A stretch of 9,083 nt of DNA from Flavobacteriales bacterium (lineage in GTDB: Bacteria; Bacteroidota; Bacteroidia; Flavobacteriales; UBA7430): assembly GCA_024959975.1 (NCBI GenBank), contig JANXFM010000031.1, forward strand, positions 1-9,083, written 5' to 3'. Both the position numbers and the translations under genes were made by a program. This document shows positions 1-6,410 of the stretch, piece after piece (position 1 is the first letter of the stretch; each line of letters starts with the position of its first letter). The notes beneath the pieces are model-generated. The model did no database searches. It was not told the origin of the DNA and saw nothing but the letters and a program-made list of their open reading frames with translations.

Positions 1-203
1 AGTAAAAGGATCCAGCGCAAAGCCCTAAACAGGTAGGCAACGTAGCCTAAAACCATTGAAAAGATCAGGTATTTGTATTCTGCATTTTTCAAGTCCTCCA
101 ACATCTTTTCCAGATCCTTATCCTTGAATACCACATACAAAATGAGAGCACCCAGACTTAAAAAGAATAGATATTTTAGGAAAGAAAGCAGTTTGGCCTT
201 CAT
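1..203 (-). CDS. Lysylphosphatidylglycerol synthase TM-region family membrane protein, N-terminal part
   Basis: This is the first 67 residues of a membrane protein that continues past the left edge. It starts MKAKLLSFLKYLFFLSL and has two hydrophobic segments, at about residues 5-25 and 46-63. Between them is a short charged stretch (KDKDLEKMLEDLKNAEYKYL). The second segment ends in Arg-Ala-Leu-Arg-Trp, typical of the flippase-like domain family UPF0104/AglD that also forms the membrane half of MprF. Family members of about 320 residues without the synthase domain are usually of unknown substrate, so aminoacyl-lipid synthesis should not be assumed. The ATG lies one base after the panD stop (TAA-C-ATG), which suggests translational coupling at the end of a panC-panD operon. 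The family call rests on the N-terminus alone. Confidence 0.72.
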   Translation of the reverse strand, partial: MKAKLLSFLKYLFFLSLGALILYVVFKDKDLEKMLEDLKNAEYKYLIFSMVLGYVAYLFRALRWILL

Positions 204-204
204 G

Positions 205-555
205 TTAATCTAAAGTGTTAGTTTCTTCATTCGGAAAGATCAAAGTAGGTTTAAACACCTTAGCTTCTTCGAAAGGCATCGTTGCGTATGTAATGATAAT
301 AACGATATCGCCGGGTTGTACTTTGCGAGCGGCAGGACCATTCATGCAGACCTCTCCAGAACCTTTTGCCCCTTTAATGGCATAAGTTTCCAAACGCTCT
401 CCGTTGTTGATATTCACAATTTGAACTTTTTCCCCTTCGATGATGTTTGACGCTTCCATCAAATCTTCATCAATAGTGATACTTCCGATGTAATTTAAAT
501 CGGCCTGGGTAATTTTAACCCTGTGAATTTTCGACTTTACTACCTCTATTTGCAT
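205..555 (-). CDS. panD: Aspartate 1-decarboxylase, pyruvoyl-dependent
   Basis: The enzyme decarboxylates L-aspartate to beta-alanine, the amine half of pantothenate, in the cytoplasm. The 116-residue proenzyme has the usual family length (E. coli 126). The self-cleavage site Gly24-Ser25 is intact in YIGSITID; Ser25 becomes the pyruvoyl group of the alpha chain. Lys9 and His11 (KIHRVK), Tyr22, Arg54, Thr57 and Tyr58 (GERLETYAI) all match known catalytic or binding positions. The NGPAA and GDIVIIITYATM segments are also conserved. It lies 38 bases after panC on the same strand, and the membrane gene follows by one base. A TATCTTTG box four bases before the ATG may give it its own, nearly leaderless transcript. 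Bacterial PanD often needs the PanM/PanZ maturation factor; none is visible here. Confidence 0.97.
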   Translation of the reverse strand: MQIEVVKSKIHRVKITQADLNYIGSITIDEDLMEASNIIEGEKVQIVNINNGERLETYAIKGAKGSGEVCMNGPAARKVQPGDIVIIITYATMPFEEAKVFKPTLIFPNEETNTLD

Positions 556-559
556 GGCG

Positions 560-567
560 CAAAGATA
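560..567 (-). promoter_or_regulatory. Candidate -7 promoter box before panD
   Basis: On the minus strand the panC-panD gap reads TATCTTTGC, an exact match to the Bacteroidetes -7 consensus TAnnTTTG. Only CGCC separates it from the panD ATG, so transcription from it would begin at or very near the start codon. I could not find a good -33 TTG at the expected spacing, so the call rests on one box. Confidence 0.4.
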
Positions 568-593
568 ATCAAAATGTTTGTCAGACCCTCATT

Positions 594-1442
594 TTAATTC
601 ATTTCTAATAGAATGTTGTCAATTAAACGAACGGAACCGGCAAAGACCGCAATGCAGGCAATATGCACTTCATAATCGGACCATTGTGTTGATTTTTGCA
701 AACGATTAGGATCAGATATTTCGAAGTATTCAAGTTTTAGATCAGGATCCTGTTTAAATTCTTGAGCGATCCATTGTTTTAATTCGGAGATAGATTTTGT
801 ATTTGCCTGTTTTTTAACATGCAAGAGCCTTTGGTAAACTCTGGGGGCGGCAGTTCGGTGTTTTTCACTAAGAAGTAAGTTTCTTGAACTCATTGCTAAA
901 CCATCAACCTCTCTTAAAATAGGGCAGGGGATAATTTCAATGCTCTTGTAATTTTGGTTTGCAAGTGACCGAATAATCGCTAATTGCTGAAAATCTTTTT
1001 CACCAAAATAGGCTTTTTGTGGTCGTATGATGTCGAATAATCGCGAAACAACCAGAGCTACTCCCTCAAAATGTCCCGGACGGGTTTCCCCTTCCATCAC
1101 CTTATCGAGATTGCCAAAATCATAGCTTTTACCCGCAAATCCTTCAGGGTAAATTTCGGTTTTTGAAGGCGTGAATACCACGTCGCACCCCGTTTTTTCT
1201 AACAAGGTCAAATCTGCATCAAGTTGATTTGGGTATTTCTCTAAATCTTTTGCATCATTGAACTGTGTTGGGTTGACAAAGATGGAACACAGGCTCATAT
1301 CGTTCTGAGAAATAGCTTTTTCTACCAGGCTGATGTGTCCTTGATGTAGAGCTCCCATCGTAGGAACAAACCCCAACGACTTATCCTTTGACGCTTTGCT
1401 TAGAAAAATTTCTAATTCGGATACACTCGAAATGATCTTCAT
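594..1442 (-). CDS. panC: Pantothenate synthetase (pantoate--beta-alanine ligase)
   Basis: The enzyme makes pantothenate from pantoate, beta-alanine and ATP through a pantoyl-adenylate intermediate. The 282 residues match the normal family length. The nucleotidyl-transferase HxGH motif is in FVPTMGALHQGH (His33, His36). Downstream are FVNPTQF (Gln60), the YP...LDADL stretch at 70-80, RPGHFEGVA at 121-129, FGEKDFQQL at 146-154 with the ATP-binding lysine Lys149, and REVDGLAMSSRN at 177-188, the KMSKS-like loop. The C-terminal dimer domain ends in VRLIDNI. panD follows 38 bases downstream and supplies its beta-alanine; panB, which makes pantoate, is not in this window. The gene is divergent from the glycogen-synthase-like gene, whose start is 110 bases away, so the two share an upstream region. 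Confidence 0.97.
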   Translation of the reverse strand: MKIISSVSELEIFLSKASKDKSLGFVPTMGALHQGHISLVEKAISQNDMSLCSIFVNPTQFNDAKDLEKYPNQLDADLTLLEKTGCDVVFTPSKTEIYPEGFAGKSYDFGNLDKVMEGETRPGHFEGVALVVSRLFDIIRPQKAYFGEKDFQQLAIIRSLANQNYKSIEIIPCPILREVDGLAMSSRNLLLSEKHRTAAPRVYQRLLHVKKQANTKSISELKQWIAQEFKQDPDLKLEYFEISDPNRLQKSTQWSDYEVHIACIAVFAGSVRLIDNILLEMN

Positions 1443-1511
1443 CTCTCTTATTGTTCAGTAATAATAGGGGTTAAAGCTACTGAAAAACTCAATAAATTGG
1501 AGATTATTTCG

Positions 1512-1519
1512 TAGTTTTG
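1512..1519 (+). promoter_or_regulatory. Candidate -7 promoter box before the glycogen-synthase-like gene
   Basis: TAGTTTTGC in the divergent panC intergenic region matches the Bacteroidetes -7 consensus TAnnTTTG exactly. It lies 33 bases before the ATG at 1553, leaving a leader of roughly 25-30 bases. A TTG at 1497-1499 is only 12 bases upstream, closer than the usual spacing of about 19, so the -33 element is uncertain. The box overlaps an in-frame TTG at 1517, which argues against that codon being the translation start. Confidence 0.42.
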
Positions 1520-1552
1520 CGTCTTCATTTAAGATTAACCGAAAGATTCCTC

Positions 1553-2359
1553 ATGGCCAAGAAAAGAATATTGTACGTTTCACAAGAAATTTCTCCCTAT
1601 TTACCGGAGAATGATTTGTCTAAGACGGCTCGGTTTTTACCTCAGGCAATGAATGAGTCCGGAATTGAAGTGCGCTTGTTTATGCCTCGCTTTGGGTGTA
1701 TTAATGAAAGAAGACATCAACTACATGAAGTGATACGTCTTTCGGGGATGAACCTTATTGTTAATGATATTGATCAACCACTTATCATCAAAGTTGCCTC
1801 TATTCCTCAAGCGAGAATGCAAGTTTACTTTATCGATAATGAGGAGTATTTTAAACGCAAATTTACAACGGAAGATAAAAAAGGGAAATTTTATGAAGAT
1901 AATGATGAGCGCGCTTTATTCTTCTGTCGTGGCGTCATAGAGTCTGTTAAAAAATTAGGTTGGTCGCCCGACGTGATACATTGCAATGGATGGATGGCAA
2001 GTTTTCTTCCAATGTATTTGAAAAAGTTTTACCATGATGATCCTATTTTTGAGAAAACTAAAATTGTAGTCTCATTCTACGATCAGTCTTTTGAAGGTAC
2101 TTTGAGTAGTGGATTAACAGACAAATTAAAATTTGACGGATACAGCGAACAGGAAGTTGCAGGATTTGAAAAAGCAGATTTCAAAAAATTGACAGAAACT
2201 GCAATAAATTATTCAGATGCCGTTGTTAAGGGTAGTGAAGAACTTGACGCAGAGACATTAAAGATAATTGAAGGGGCTAAATTGCCAACTTTAGAGTATT
2301 CTAATGGAGAATACAAAGAGCAATACAAGCCTTTCTATGAAACCTTATTTGAGGAATAA
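1553..2359 (+). CDS. Glycogen/starch synthase-like protein, N-terminal GT5 domain only
   Basis: The 268-residue protein begins MAKKRILYVSQEISPYLPEN, the typical opening of glycogen synthase. It matches only the N-terminal Rossmann half of GlgA (about 480 residues); the nucleotide-binding C-terminal GT-B domain is absent. The framework is recognisable: FLPQAM at 28-33, VRLFMPRFG at 40-48, YFIDNEEYF at 92-100, SPDVIHCNGW at 138-147 and a VVSFYDQSFEG strand at 172-182. The key signatures are altered. The KxGGL loop is replaced by NDLSKTARFLP, HDW becomes NGW, and HNxAxQG becomes FYDQSFEG. I infer it is unlikely to be an ordinary ADP-glucose transferase and may be structural or regulatory. Related flavobacterial proteins are usually labelled glycogen synthase. 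The ATG is preferred to an in-frame TTG at 1517 that would overlap the promoter box. DUF4270 follows after seven bases. Confidence 0.8.
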   Translation: MAKKRILYVSQEISPYLPENDLSKTARFLPQAMNESGIEVRLFMPRFGCINERRHQLHEVIRLSGMNLIVNDIDQPLIIKVASIPQARMQVYFIDNEEYFKRKFTTEDKKGKFYEDNDERALFFCRGVIESVKKLGWSPDVIHCNGWMASFLPMYLKKFYHDDPIFEKTKIVVSFYDQSFEGTLSSGLTDKLKFDGYSEQEVAGFEKADFKKLTETAINYSDAVVKGSEELDAETLKIIEGAKLPTLEYSNGEYKEQYKPFYETLFEE

Positions 2360-2366
2360 TATTTTT

Positions 2367-3650
2367 ATGAAACATTTACTTCGACTTGTAGCCGTATTGG
2401 CTATGGTCACATTTTTTTCAGCTTGTAAAAAAGATTGGAATGAATTGGGTTCACAATTAATCGTATCGGATAATTTGGAAGTTTTGTCTTTTGATAATCA
2501 GCAGATAAAAGTTTCTATTGTAAAGGAAGACTCTTTGAGCTCTTTGAATACGCCTACCTCTTTTATTGGCTCCATAAATGACCCTTATTTTGGACGCACA
2601 AATGCTTCTGTGTACACCGAATTTCGCATGCCTTCGACGGATGTAAATTTTGGCGAGACCGCTGTAGCCGATTCATTGGTGCTTACATTAGATCTTGACG
2701 GCTATTATGGCGACACCCTTTCCCAACTACACTTTCGTGTGATGGAAATGTTGGAGCAGATCGAGACAACTGCAACGGATAGTTTGGACGTAGAGAGCTC
2801 CGTTATGATTTATTCGTCGGAAGACTTTGACTACGATAGTCAGGAGTTAGGAGACCTGGATTTTTTGGTTGAACCAACGGTTGATTCTGCAGTGACAATA
2901 ACCTTGTCAAATGATCTTGCACAAGAATTTTTAGATGCTGATGCTTCAAACTTTGTCGATAACGAAGCTTTTCAAACATTTTTTAACGGACTGTACATTG
3001 CTTGTGATGACGTGACTGATAACGGATTGTTGTTGGAATTGAATCTAATAAGTGAAAAAAGTAAATTGACACTTCACTATCATACCGATGAGGCAGATTC
3101 ATTATCCTACGATTTTGAAATAAACAGTGATGCCGATAAAATGACGCGCTGGGCCCACGACCATTCGGCTACAGAAATAGAGAATTTAATCGGTTTGGAA
3201 AATGTTAATAAGGCTTATGTTCAGGGTAGTGTTGGATTGAGAACCTACATAGATTTACCGGAACTAGCTAGTTTACAAGATTCTAACTATGTAATTCATA
3301 AGGCCGAATTAATTATTCCTTACATCCCTACAGATTTAGATGGTATTTATGCTACTCCTGAGAAATTAGGTCTTGCAGCGATAAATGACGAAGGAGAGCT
3401 GGAGGCTTTAACGGAGGATCAAAATGTACAGGGTTCGGCTTATTTTGATGGAAGTAGAAATGAACTCACTCAAGCGTACAAGTTTAATATTGCTCGTTAC
3501 GTTCATAAGGTTGTAGAAGAAGGCTATGTAAGCCGTTTAGCTTTGTATGTTCCAACGTCTGTTTCACAGCCGGAACGCCTAATAATAAATAATTATTTTA
3601 CTGATGATAGCACGGGCGTAAGTTTAAAGCTATTTGTATCTGAGCAATAA
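2367..3650 (+). CDS. DUF4270 family lipoprotein
   Basis: The 427-residue protein has a lipoprotein signal peptide: a basic start (MKHLLR), a hydrophobic core and the lipobox Phe-Ser-Ala-Cys with Cys20 as the predicted lipidated residue. The next residues, KKDWNE, resemble the lysine/acidic export signals that send some Bacteroidota lipoproteins to the cell surface, so surface exposure is possible but unproven. The body is beta-rich and acidic. It carries features I associate with DUF4270: FIGSINDPYFGRTNASVYTEFR at about 66-87 (key residues Gly68, Asp72, Pro73, Phe75, Gly76), ADSLVLTLDLDGYYGD near 101, FFNGLYI at 205-211 and RWAHDHSAT at 261-269. The molecular function of the family is unknown. 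The ATG at 2367 is chosen because it starts the signal peptide; an earlier ATG at 2304 lies inside the preceding gene. Seven bases separate it from that gene, implying co-transcription, and glmS follows after 56 bases. Confidence 0.85.
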   Translation: MKHLLRLVAVLAMVTFFSACKKDWNELGSQLIVSDNLEVLSFDNQQIKVSIVKEDSLSSLNTPTSFIGSINDPYFGRTNASVYTEFRMPSTDVNFGETAVADSLVLTLDLDGYYGDTLSQLHFRVMEMLEQIETTATDSLDVESSVMIYSSEDFDYDSQELGDLDFLVEPTVDSAVTITLSNDLAQEFLDADASNFVDNEAFQTFFNGLYIACDDVTDNGLLLELNLISEKSKLTLHYHTDEADSLSYDFEINSDADKMTRWAHDHSATEIENLIGLENVNKAYVQGSVGLRTYIDLPELASLQDSNYVIHKAELIIPYIPTDLDGIYATPEKLGLAAINDEGELEALTEDQNVQGSAYFDGSRNELTQAYKFNIARYVHKVVEEGYVSRLALYVPTSVSQPERLIINNYFTDDSTGVSLKLFVSEQ

Positions 3651-3657
3651 TTCTAGT

Positions 3658-3679
3658 ATTATTGTATTAATGTAATAAT
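3658..3679. repeat. AT-rich imperfect palindrome before glmS
   Basis: The 22-base stretch is ATTATT-GT-ATTAAT-GT-AATAAT. The outer six-base arms and the central six bases are self-complementary and only the GT pairs break the symmetry. It lies in the 56-base gap between the DUF4270 gene and glmS. It could be a protein-binding site or simply chance in AT-rich DNA. No glmS ribozyme is present, as the gap is too short and has no matching structure. Confidence 0.25.
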
Positions 3680-3706
3680 TGTAAAATACAACCAAAACAA
3701 ACAAAC

Positions 3707-5548
3707 ATGTGTGGTATTGTTGGATATTTGGGTGATAAGCAGGCTTATCCCATATTGCTGAGAGGGTTGAAACGTTTGGAGTACCGTGGGTATGATAGCG
3801 CGGGGATTGCTGTGCTAAATGGTGATGGAATAGAAATATTTAAAAAACAGGGTAAAGTTGTTCAGATGGAAACTCTTATTTCAGATGAATCTCCAAAAGC
3901 AAAATTAGGAATTGGACATACGCGTTGGGCAACCCATGGGGTTCCAAACGATGTAAATTCACATCCACATTATTCTCAATCAAAAAGAATTGCCATCATT
4001 CACAATGGTATTATTGAGAATTACACTTCAATAAAAGAAGGGCTCTTAAAAAGAGGATACACCTTTCATAGCGATACAGACACCGAAGTATTGGTAAATC
4101 TTATTGAAGATGTATTAATCAACGAGAAAGTTGACCTGGCCGAAGCTGTTCGTATTGCTTTAAATCAGGTTGTTGGTGCTTATGCAATAGCTGTAATTGA
4201 AGAGGGGAACTACGATCAAATTGTGGTTGCAAAAAAGGGCAGTCCATTGGTTATTGGTCTTGGTGAAAACGAATACTACATTGCCTCTGACGCAACACCA
4301 TTCATAGAATACACCAAGCAGGTTGTTTACCTTGATGAAGAAGAGGTTGCTGTTTTATCCTTAAAAAATGGTTTAGAAATACGAACCATTGCGAATCAAC
4401 TGAAAACCGCATACGTCCAAGAGTTAGCTTTAGAGCTTGAGTCGATAGAAAAAGGTGGCTATGATCACTTTATGTTGAAAGAGATCAATGAGCAACCCAA
4501 ATCTATTTATGACACCTTGCGAGGCCGTTTATTAGTCGATAAAGGAACCATCAGCATTGGAAGCTTTGTTGAATACGAACAAAAATTCTTAAATGCCGAT
4601 CGTATTATCATTGTGGCATGTGGTACATCCTGGCATGCCGGTTTGGTTGCCGAATATCTTATTGAAGACTTAGCACGTATTCCGGTTGAAGTAGAATACG
4701 CGTCGGAATTTAGATACAGAAACCCGATTATTACCGAGCGAGACATCGTTATTGCTGTCTCACAATCCGGAGAAACTGCAGATACACTTTCGGCCATCCA
4801 ATTAGCAAAATCTAAAGGAGCAACCATATTTGGTATTTGTAATGTAGTAGGGTCCAGTATTGCCAGAGAGGCTCATGTTGGGACTTACACACATGCAGGA
4901 CCAGAAATTGGTGTAGCTTCTACAAAGGCTTTTACGGCACAGGTAACTGTATTTACCTTAATCGCCTTGGGCTTGGCCCGTAAAAAAGGAACCATTTCAG
5001 AACAATTATTTAGAAAATTAATTGTTGAGTTGGATTCAATGCCGGACAAAGTAGCACAAACACTTAAAGTAGATGCACAGTCAAAATACATTGCATCTAT
5101 TTACAAAGACGTTCCTAATTGCCTGTTCTTAGGTCGAGGAATTAATTTCCCGGTAGCTCTGGAAGGAGCACTTAAGTTAAAAGAGATCTCATACATACAC
5201 GCTGAGGGGTATCCGGCTGCAGAAATGAAGCACGGCCCTATTGCACTTATCGATGAGGATATGCCAACGGTTGTTGTAGCCATTAAAACGGAACAATACG
5301 AAAAAGTGGTGAGTAATATTCAGGAAATTAAAGCAAGAGAAGGTAAGATTATTGCCATTGTGAATGAAGGTGATTCGGTGGTAAGTAAAATTGCCGATCA
5401 TGTCATTGAAATTCCTGAAGTAGATGAGCGTTTGAGCCCCTTACTTACAACAATTCCGTTGCAATTAATTTCGTATCACATCGCTGTTATGAGAGGTTGC
5501 CATGTAGATCAACCCCGTAACCTTGCCAAAAGTGTTACGGTAGAGTAA
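3707..5548 (+). CDS. glmS: Glutamine--fructose-6-phosphate aminotransferase (isomerizing)
   Basis: The enzyme makes glucosamine-6-phosphate from fructose-6-phosphate and glutamine, the first committed step to UDP-GlcNAc, peptidoglycan and lipid A. The 613 residues are close to the E. coli length (609). The N-terminal glutaminase domain (about 1-240) has Cys2 as nucleophile, RWATHG at 73-78 and SDTDTE at 122-127. Two SIS sugar-isomerase domains follow: ACGTSWHAG at 304-312, SQSGETADT at 352-360 and STKAFTAQ at 405-412 in the first; GRGINFPVALEGALKLKE at 476-493 in the second. Lys490, Glu493 and His509 match the isomerase residues of the E. coli enzyme. The C-terminus DQPRNLAKSVTVE carries the conserved lysine (Lys608). 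The start is fixed because Cys must be residue 2. It lies last in a plus-strand run behind DUF4270; no ribozyme control is seen. Confidence 0.98.
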   Translation: MCGIVGYLGDKQAYPILLRGLKRLEYRGYDSAGIAVLNGDGIEIFKKQGKVVQMETLISDESPKAKLGIGHTRWATHGVPNDVNSHPHYSQSKRIAIIHNGIIENYTSIKEGLLKRGYTFHSDTDTEVLVNLIEDVLINEKVDLAEAVRIALNQVVGAYAIAVIEEGNYDQIVVAKKGSPLVIGLGENEYYIASDATPFIEYTKQVVYLDEEEVAVLSLKNGLEIRTIANQLKTAYVQELALELESIEKGGYDHFMLKEINEQPKSIYDTLRGRLLVDKGTISIGSFVEYEQKFLNADRIIIVACGTSWHAGLVAEYLIEDLARIPVEVEYASEFRYRNPIITERDIVIAVSQSGETADTLSAIQLAKSKGATIFGICNVVGSSIAREAHVGTYTHAGPEIGVASTKAFTAQVTVFTLIALGLARKKGTISEQLFRKLIVELDSMPDKVAQTLKVDAQSKYIASIYKDVPNCLFLGRGINFPVALEGALKLKEISYIHAEGYPAAEMKHGPIALIDEDMPTVVVAIKTEQYEKVVSNIQEIKAREGKIIAIVNEGDSVVSKIADHVIEIPEVDERLSPLLTTIPLQLISYHIAVMRGCHVDQPRNLAKSVTVE

Positions 5549-5578
5549 TTTGTGAATACTCTTTCTTTACTCACAAAT
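5548..5578. terminator. Hairpin-capable sequence covering both convergent stop codons
   Basis: ATTTGTGA at 5548-5555 is perfectly complementary to TCACAAAT at 5571-5578, giving an 8-bp stem and a 15-base loop. A second, mutually exclusive 6-bp stem pairs GAGTAA (5543-5548) with TTACTC (5567-5572). The glmS stop (5546-5548) and the opposing gene's stop (5567-5569) both fall within these elements. This fits a compact bidirectional terminator, but neither side is followed by a run of T, so it is not a canonical intrinsic terminator. Confidence 0.35.
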
Positions 5579-6274
5579 ATTGTAATTGGGAATTTCTTCA
5601 GACACTTTTATTAAATAACCATAGCCTCTTTTTAGATCACCAAGACCGTTAAAATCCCAGCCCGGTAAATAAGCATTTCCGGCACCATTTTTGGCAATAA
5701 TAATTTTATCCTGAATGGGTTCAAATGCAACAGATGCGTTGGTGTTATTTGCACAAGCAAACCCGATCATATTCCACCCATTAGTGAGAGTAATGGATAT
5801 GTTTTCACAGTTAGGGGTTGGGGTTTCTATGCATTCTGAACAACATTGACCTTCTTCTAAAACCCATTCTCCGTTGCAAGGCATGCCCATTTGTTCTGCA
5901 CAATCAATAATGATACCTGAGAAGGTACCATCTTCATTACAATATCCCATGTCACAAGGATTGTTTGGGTTGGTCCAATCTCCGGGTTCAGTAATTTCCA
6001 CTCCCGACCATGAAGTGCAGGTAACCGGGTTAGTTTCACAATCCCAATCCAACGAACTTGTTTGTCCGGCCTGATTGGTCCAGCTTGTTACACCCGAAAT
6101 TTGAGCAATACAGGGATTACCATATTCCACCCCGTCACAGCCAACAACCGGGTCGTATTCCATGGTACACATGGCATTAGGATCGACCCAATCCGGATTG
6201 ATGCAACAACTATCGGTTTGCGCTGATGCGCTAAAGAAGACCAATAAAATAAAGGAGGTAAAAAGATTTTTCAT
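5567..6274 (-). CDS. Secreted Kazal-like / VWC-like cysteine-rich protein
   Basis: The 235-residue protein has a signal peptide (MKNLFTSFILLVFFSASAQ, likely cut after Ala18 or Gln19). The mature part has three regions. Residues 23-66 resemble a Kazal-type inhibitor domain (MCTMEYDPVVGCDGVEYGNPC), but the usual PVCG cysteine is Val44. Residues 86-148 resemble a von Willebrand factor type C domain, with cysteines at 86, 107, 112, 125, 133, 144, 145 and 148 and the EGQCCSEC ending. Residues 163-227 (NGWNMIGFAC, GNAYLPGWDFNGLG, GYGYLIKV) form a C-terminal module I associate with secreted Bacteroidota proteins. It is not a standard type IX sorting tail. I infer an extracellular role, possibly protease inhibition or adhesion; neither is shown. 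The ATG at 6274 is preferred over a GTG at 6280 because that GTG is part of the AGGTG ribosome-binding sequence. The gene is convergent with glmS and 136 bases beyond pth. Confidence 0.78.
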   Translation of the reverse strand: MKNLFTSFILLVFFSASAQTDSCCINPDWVDPNAMCTMEYDPVVGCDGVEYGNPCIAQISGVTSWTNQAGQTSSLDWDCETNPVTCTSWSGVEITEPGDWTNPNNPCDMGYCNEDGTFSGIIIDCAEQMGMPCNGEWVLEEGQCCSECIETPTPNCENISITLTNGWNMIGFACANNTNASVAFEPIQDKIIIAKNGAGNAYLPGWDFNGLGDLKRGYGYLIKVSEEIPNYNICE

Positions 6275-6277
6275 AAG

Positions 6278-6282
6278 CACCT
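6278..6282 (-). promoter_or_regulatory. Shine-Dalgarno-like AGGTG that sets the start of the secreted protein
   Basis: On the minus strand the sequence AGGTG-CTT-ATG places a Shine-Dalgarno-like core three bases before the ATG at 6274. An in-frame GTG at 6280 lies inside it, so the ATG is the better start. The spacing is tighter than usual and Bacteroidota rely little on this element, so the support is modest. Confidence 0.35.
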
Positions 6283-6410
6283 GATTTTGTTCTACTTACA
6301 CAATATTAGTAAATTTTACCGACTTTATGAGTTTACGACTTTTCACCAATTATTTTAACGGGTGCTACTATTTGATTGAAAAAGAATTTATTCGGAATTT
6401 GGCCGGAGCC

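Noticed and set aside
1517..1552. In-frame TTG start adding 12 residues to the glycogen-synthase-like protein
   Set aside because: The TTG lies inside the candidate -7 box, the extra residues do not resemble the family start, and MAKKRILYVSQEISP from 1553 is the expected N-terminus.
2304..2366. Earlier ATG for the DUF4270 gene overlapping the preceding gene
   Set aside because: It would put 21 residues ahead of an otherwise clean lipoprotein signal peptide; the ATG at 2367 places the lipobox cysteine at residue 20.
3651..3706. Possible glmS ribozyme or riboswitch upstream of glmS
   Set aside because: Only 56 AT-rich bases are available with no ribozyme-like core; the near-palindrome is a different kind of structure.
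4507..5401. Several antisense open frames inside glmS (4507-4827, 4885-5091, 5101-5283, 5189-5401)
   Set aside because: They lie wholly within the strongly conserved glmS coding sequence and their translations resemble no family I recognise.
5857..6074. Open frames on both strands within the secreted-protein gene
   Set aside because: They are other-frame readings of a gene with a signal peptide and conserved cysteine pattern, and show no features of their own.
6371..6410. Possible terminator after pth
   Set aside because: Only a three-base GGC/GCC stem is visible and the T-rich stretch is about 15 bases away, too weak to annotate.
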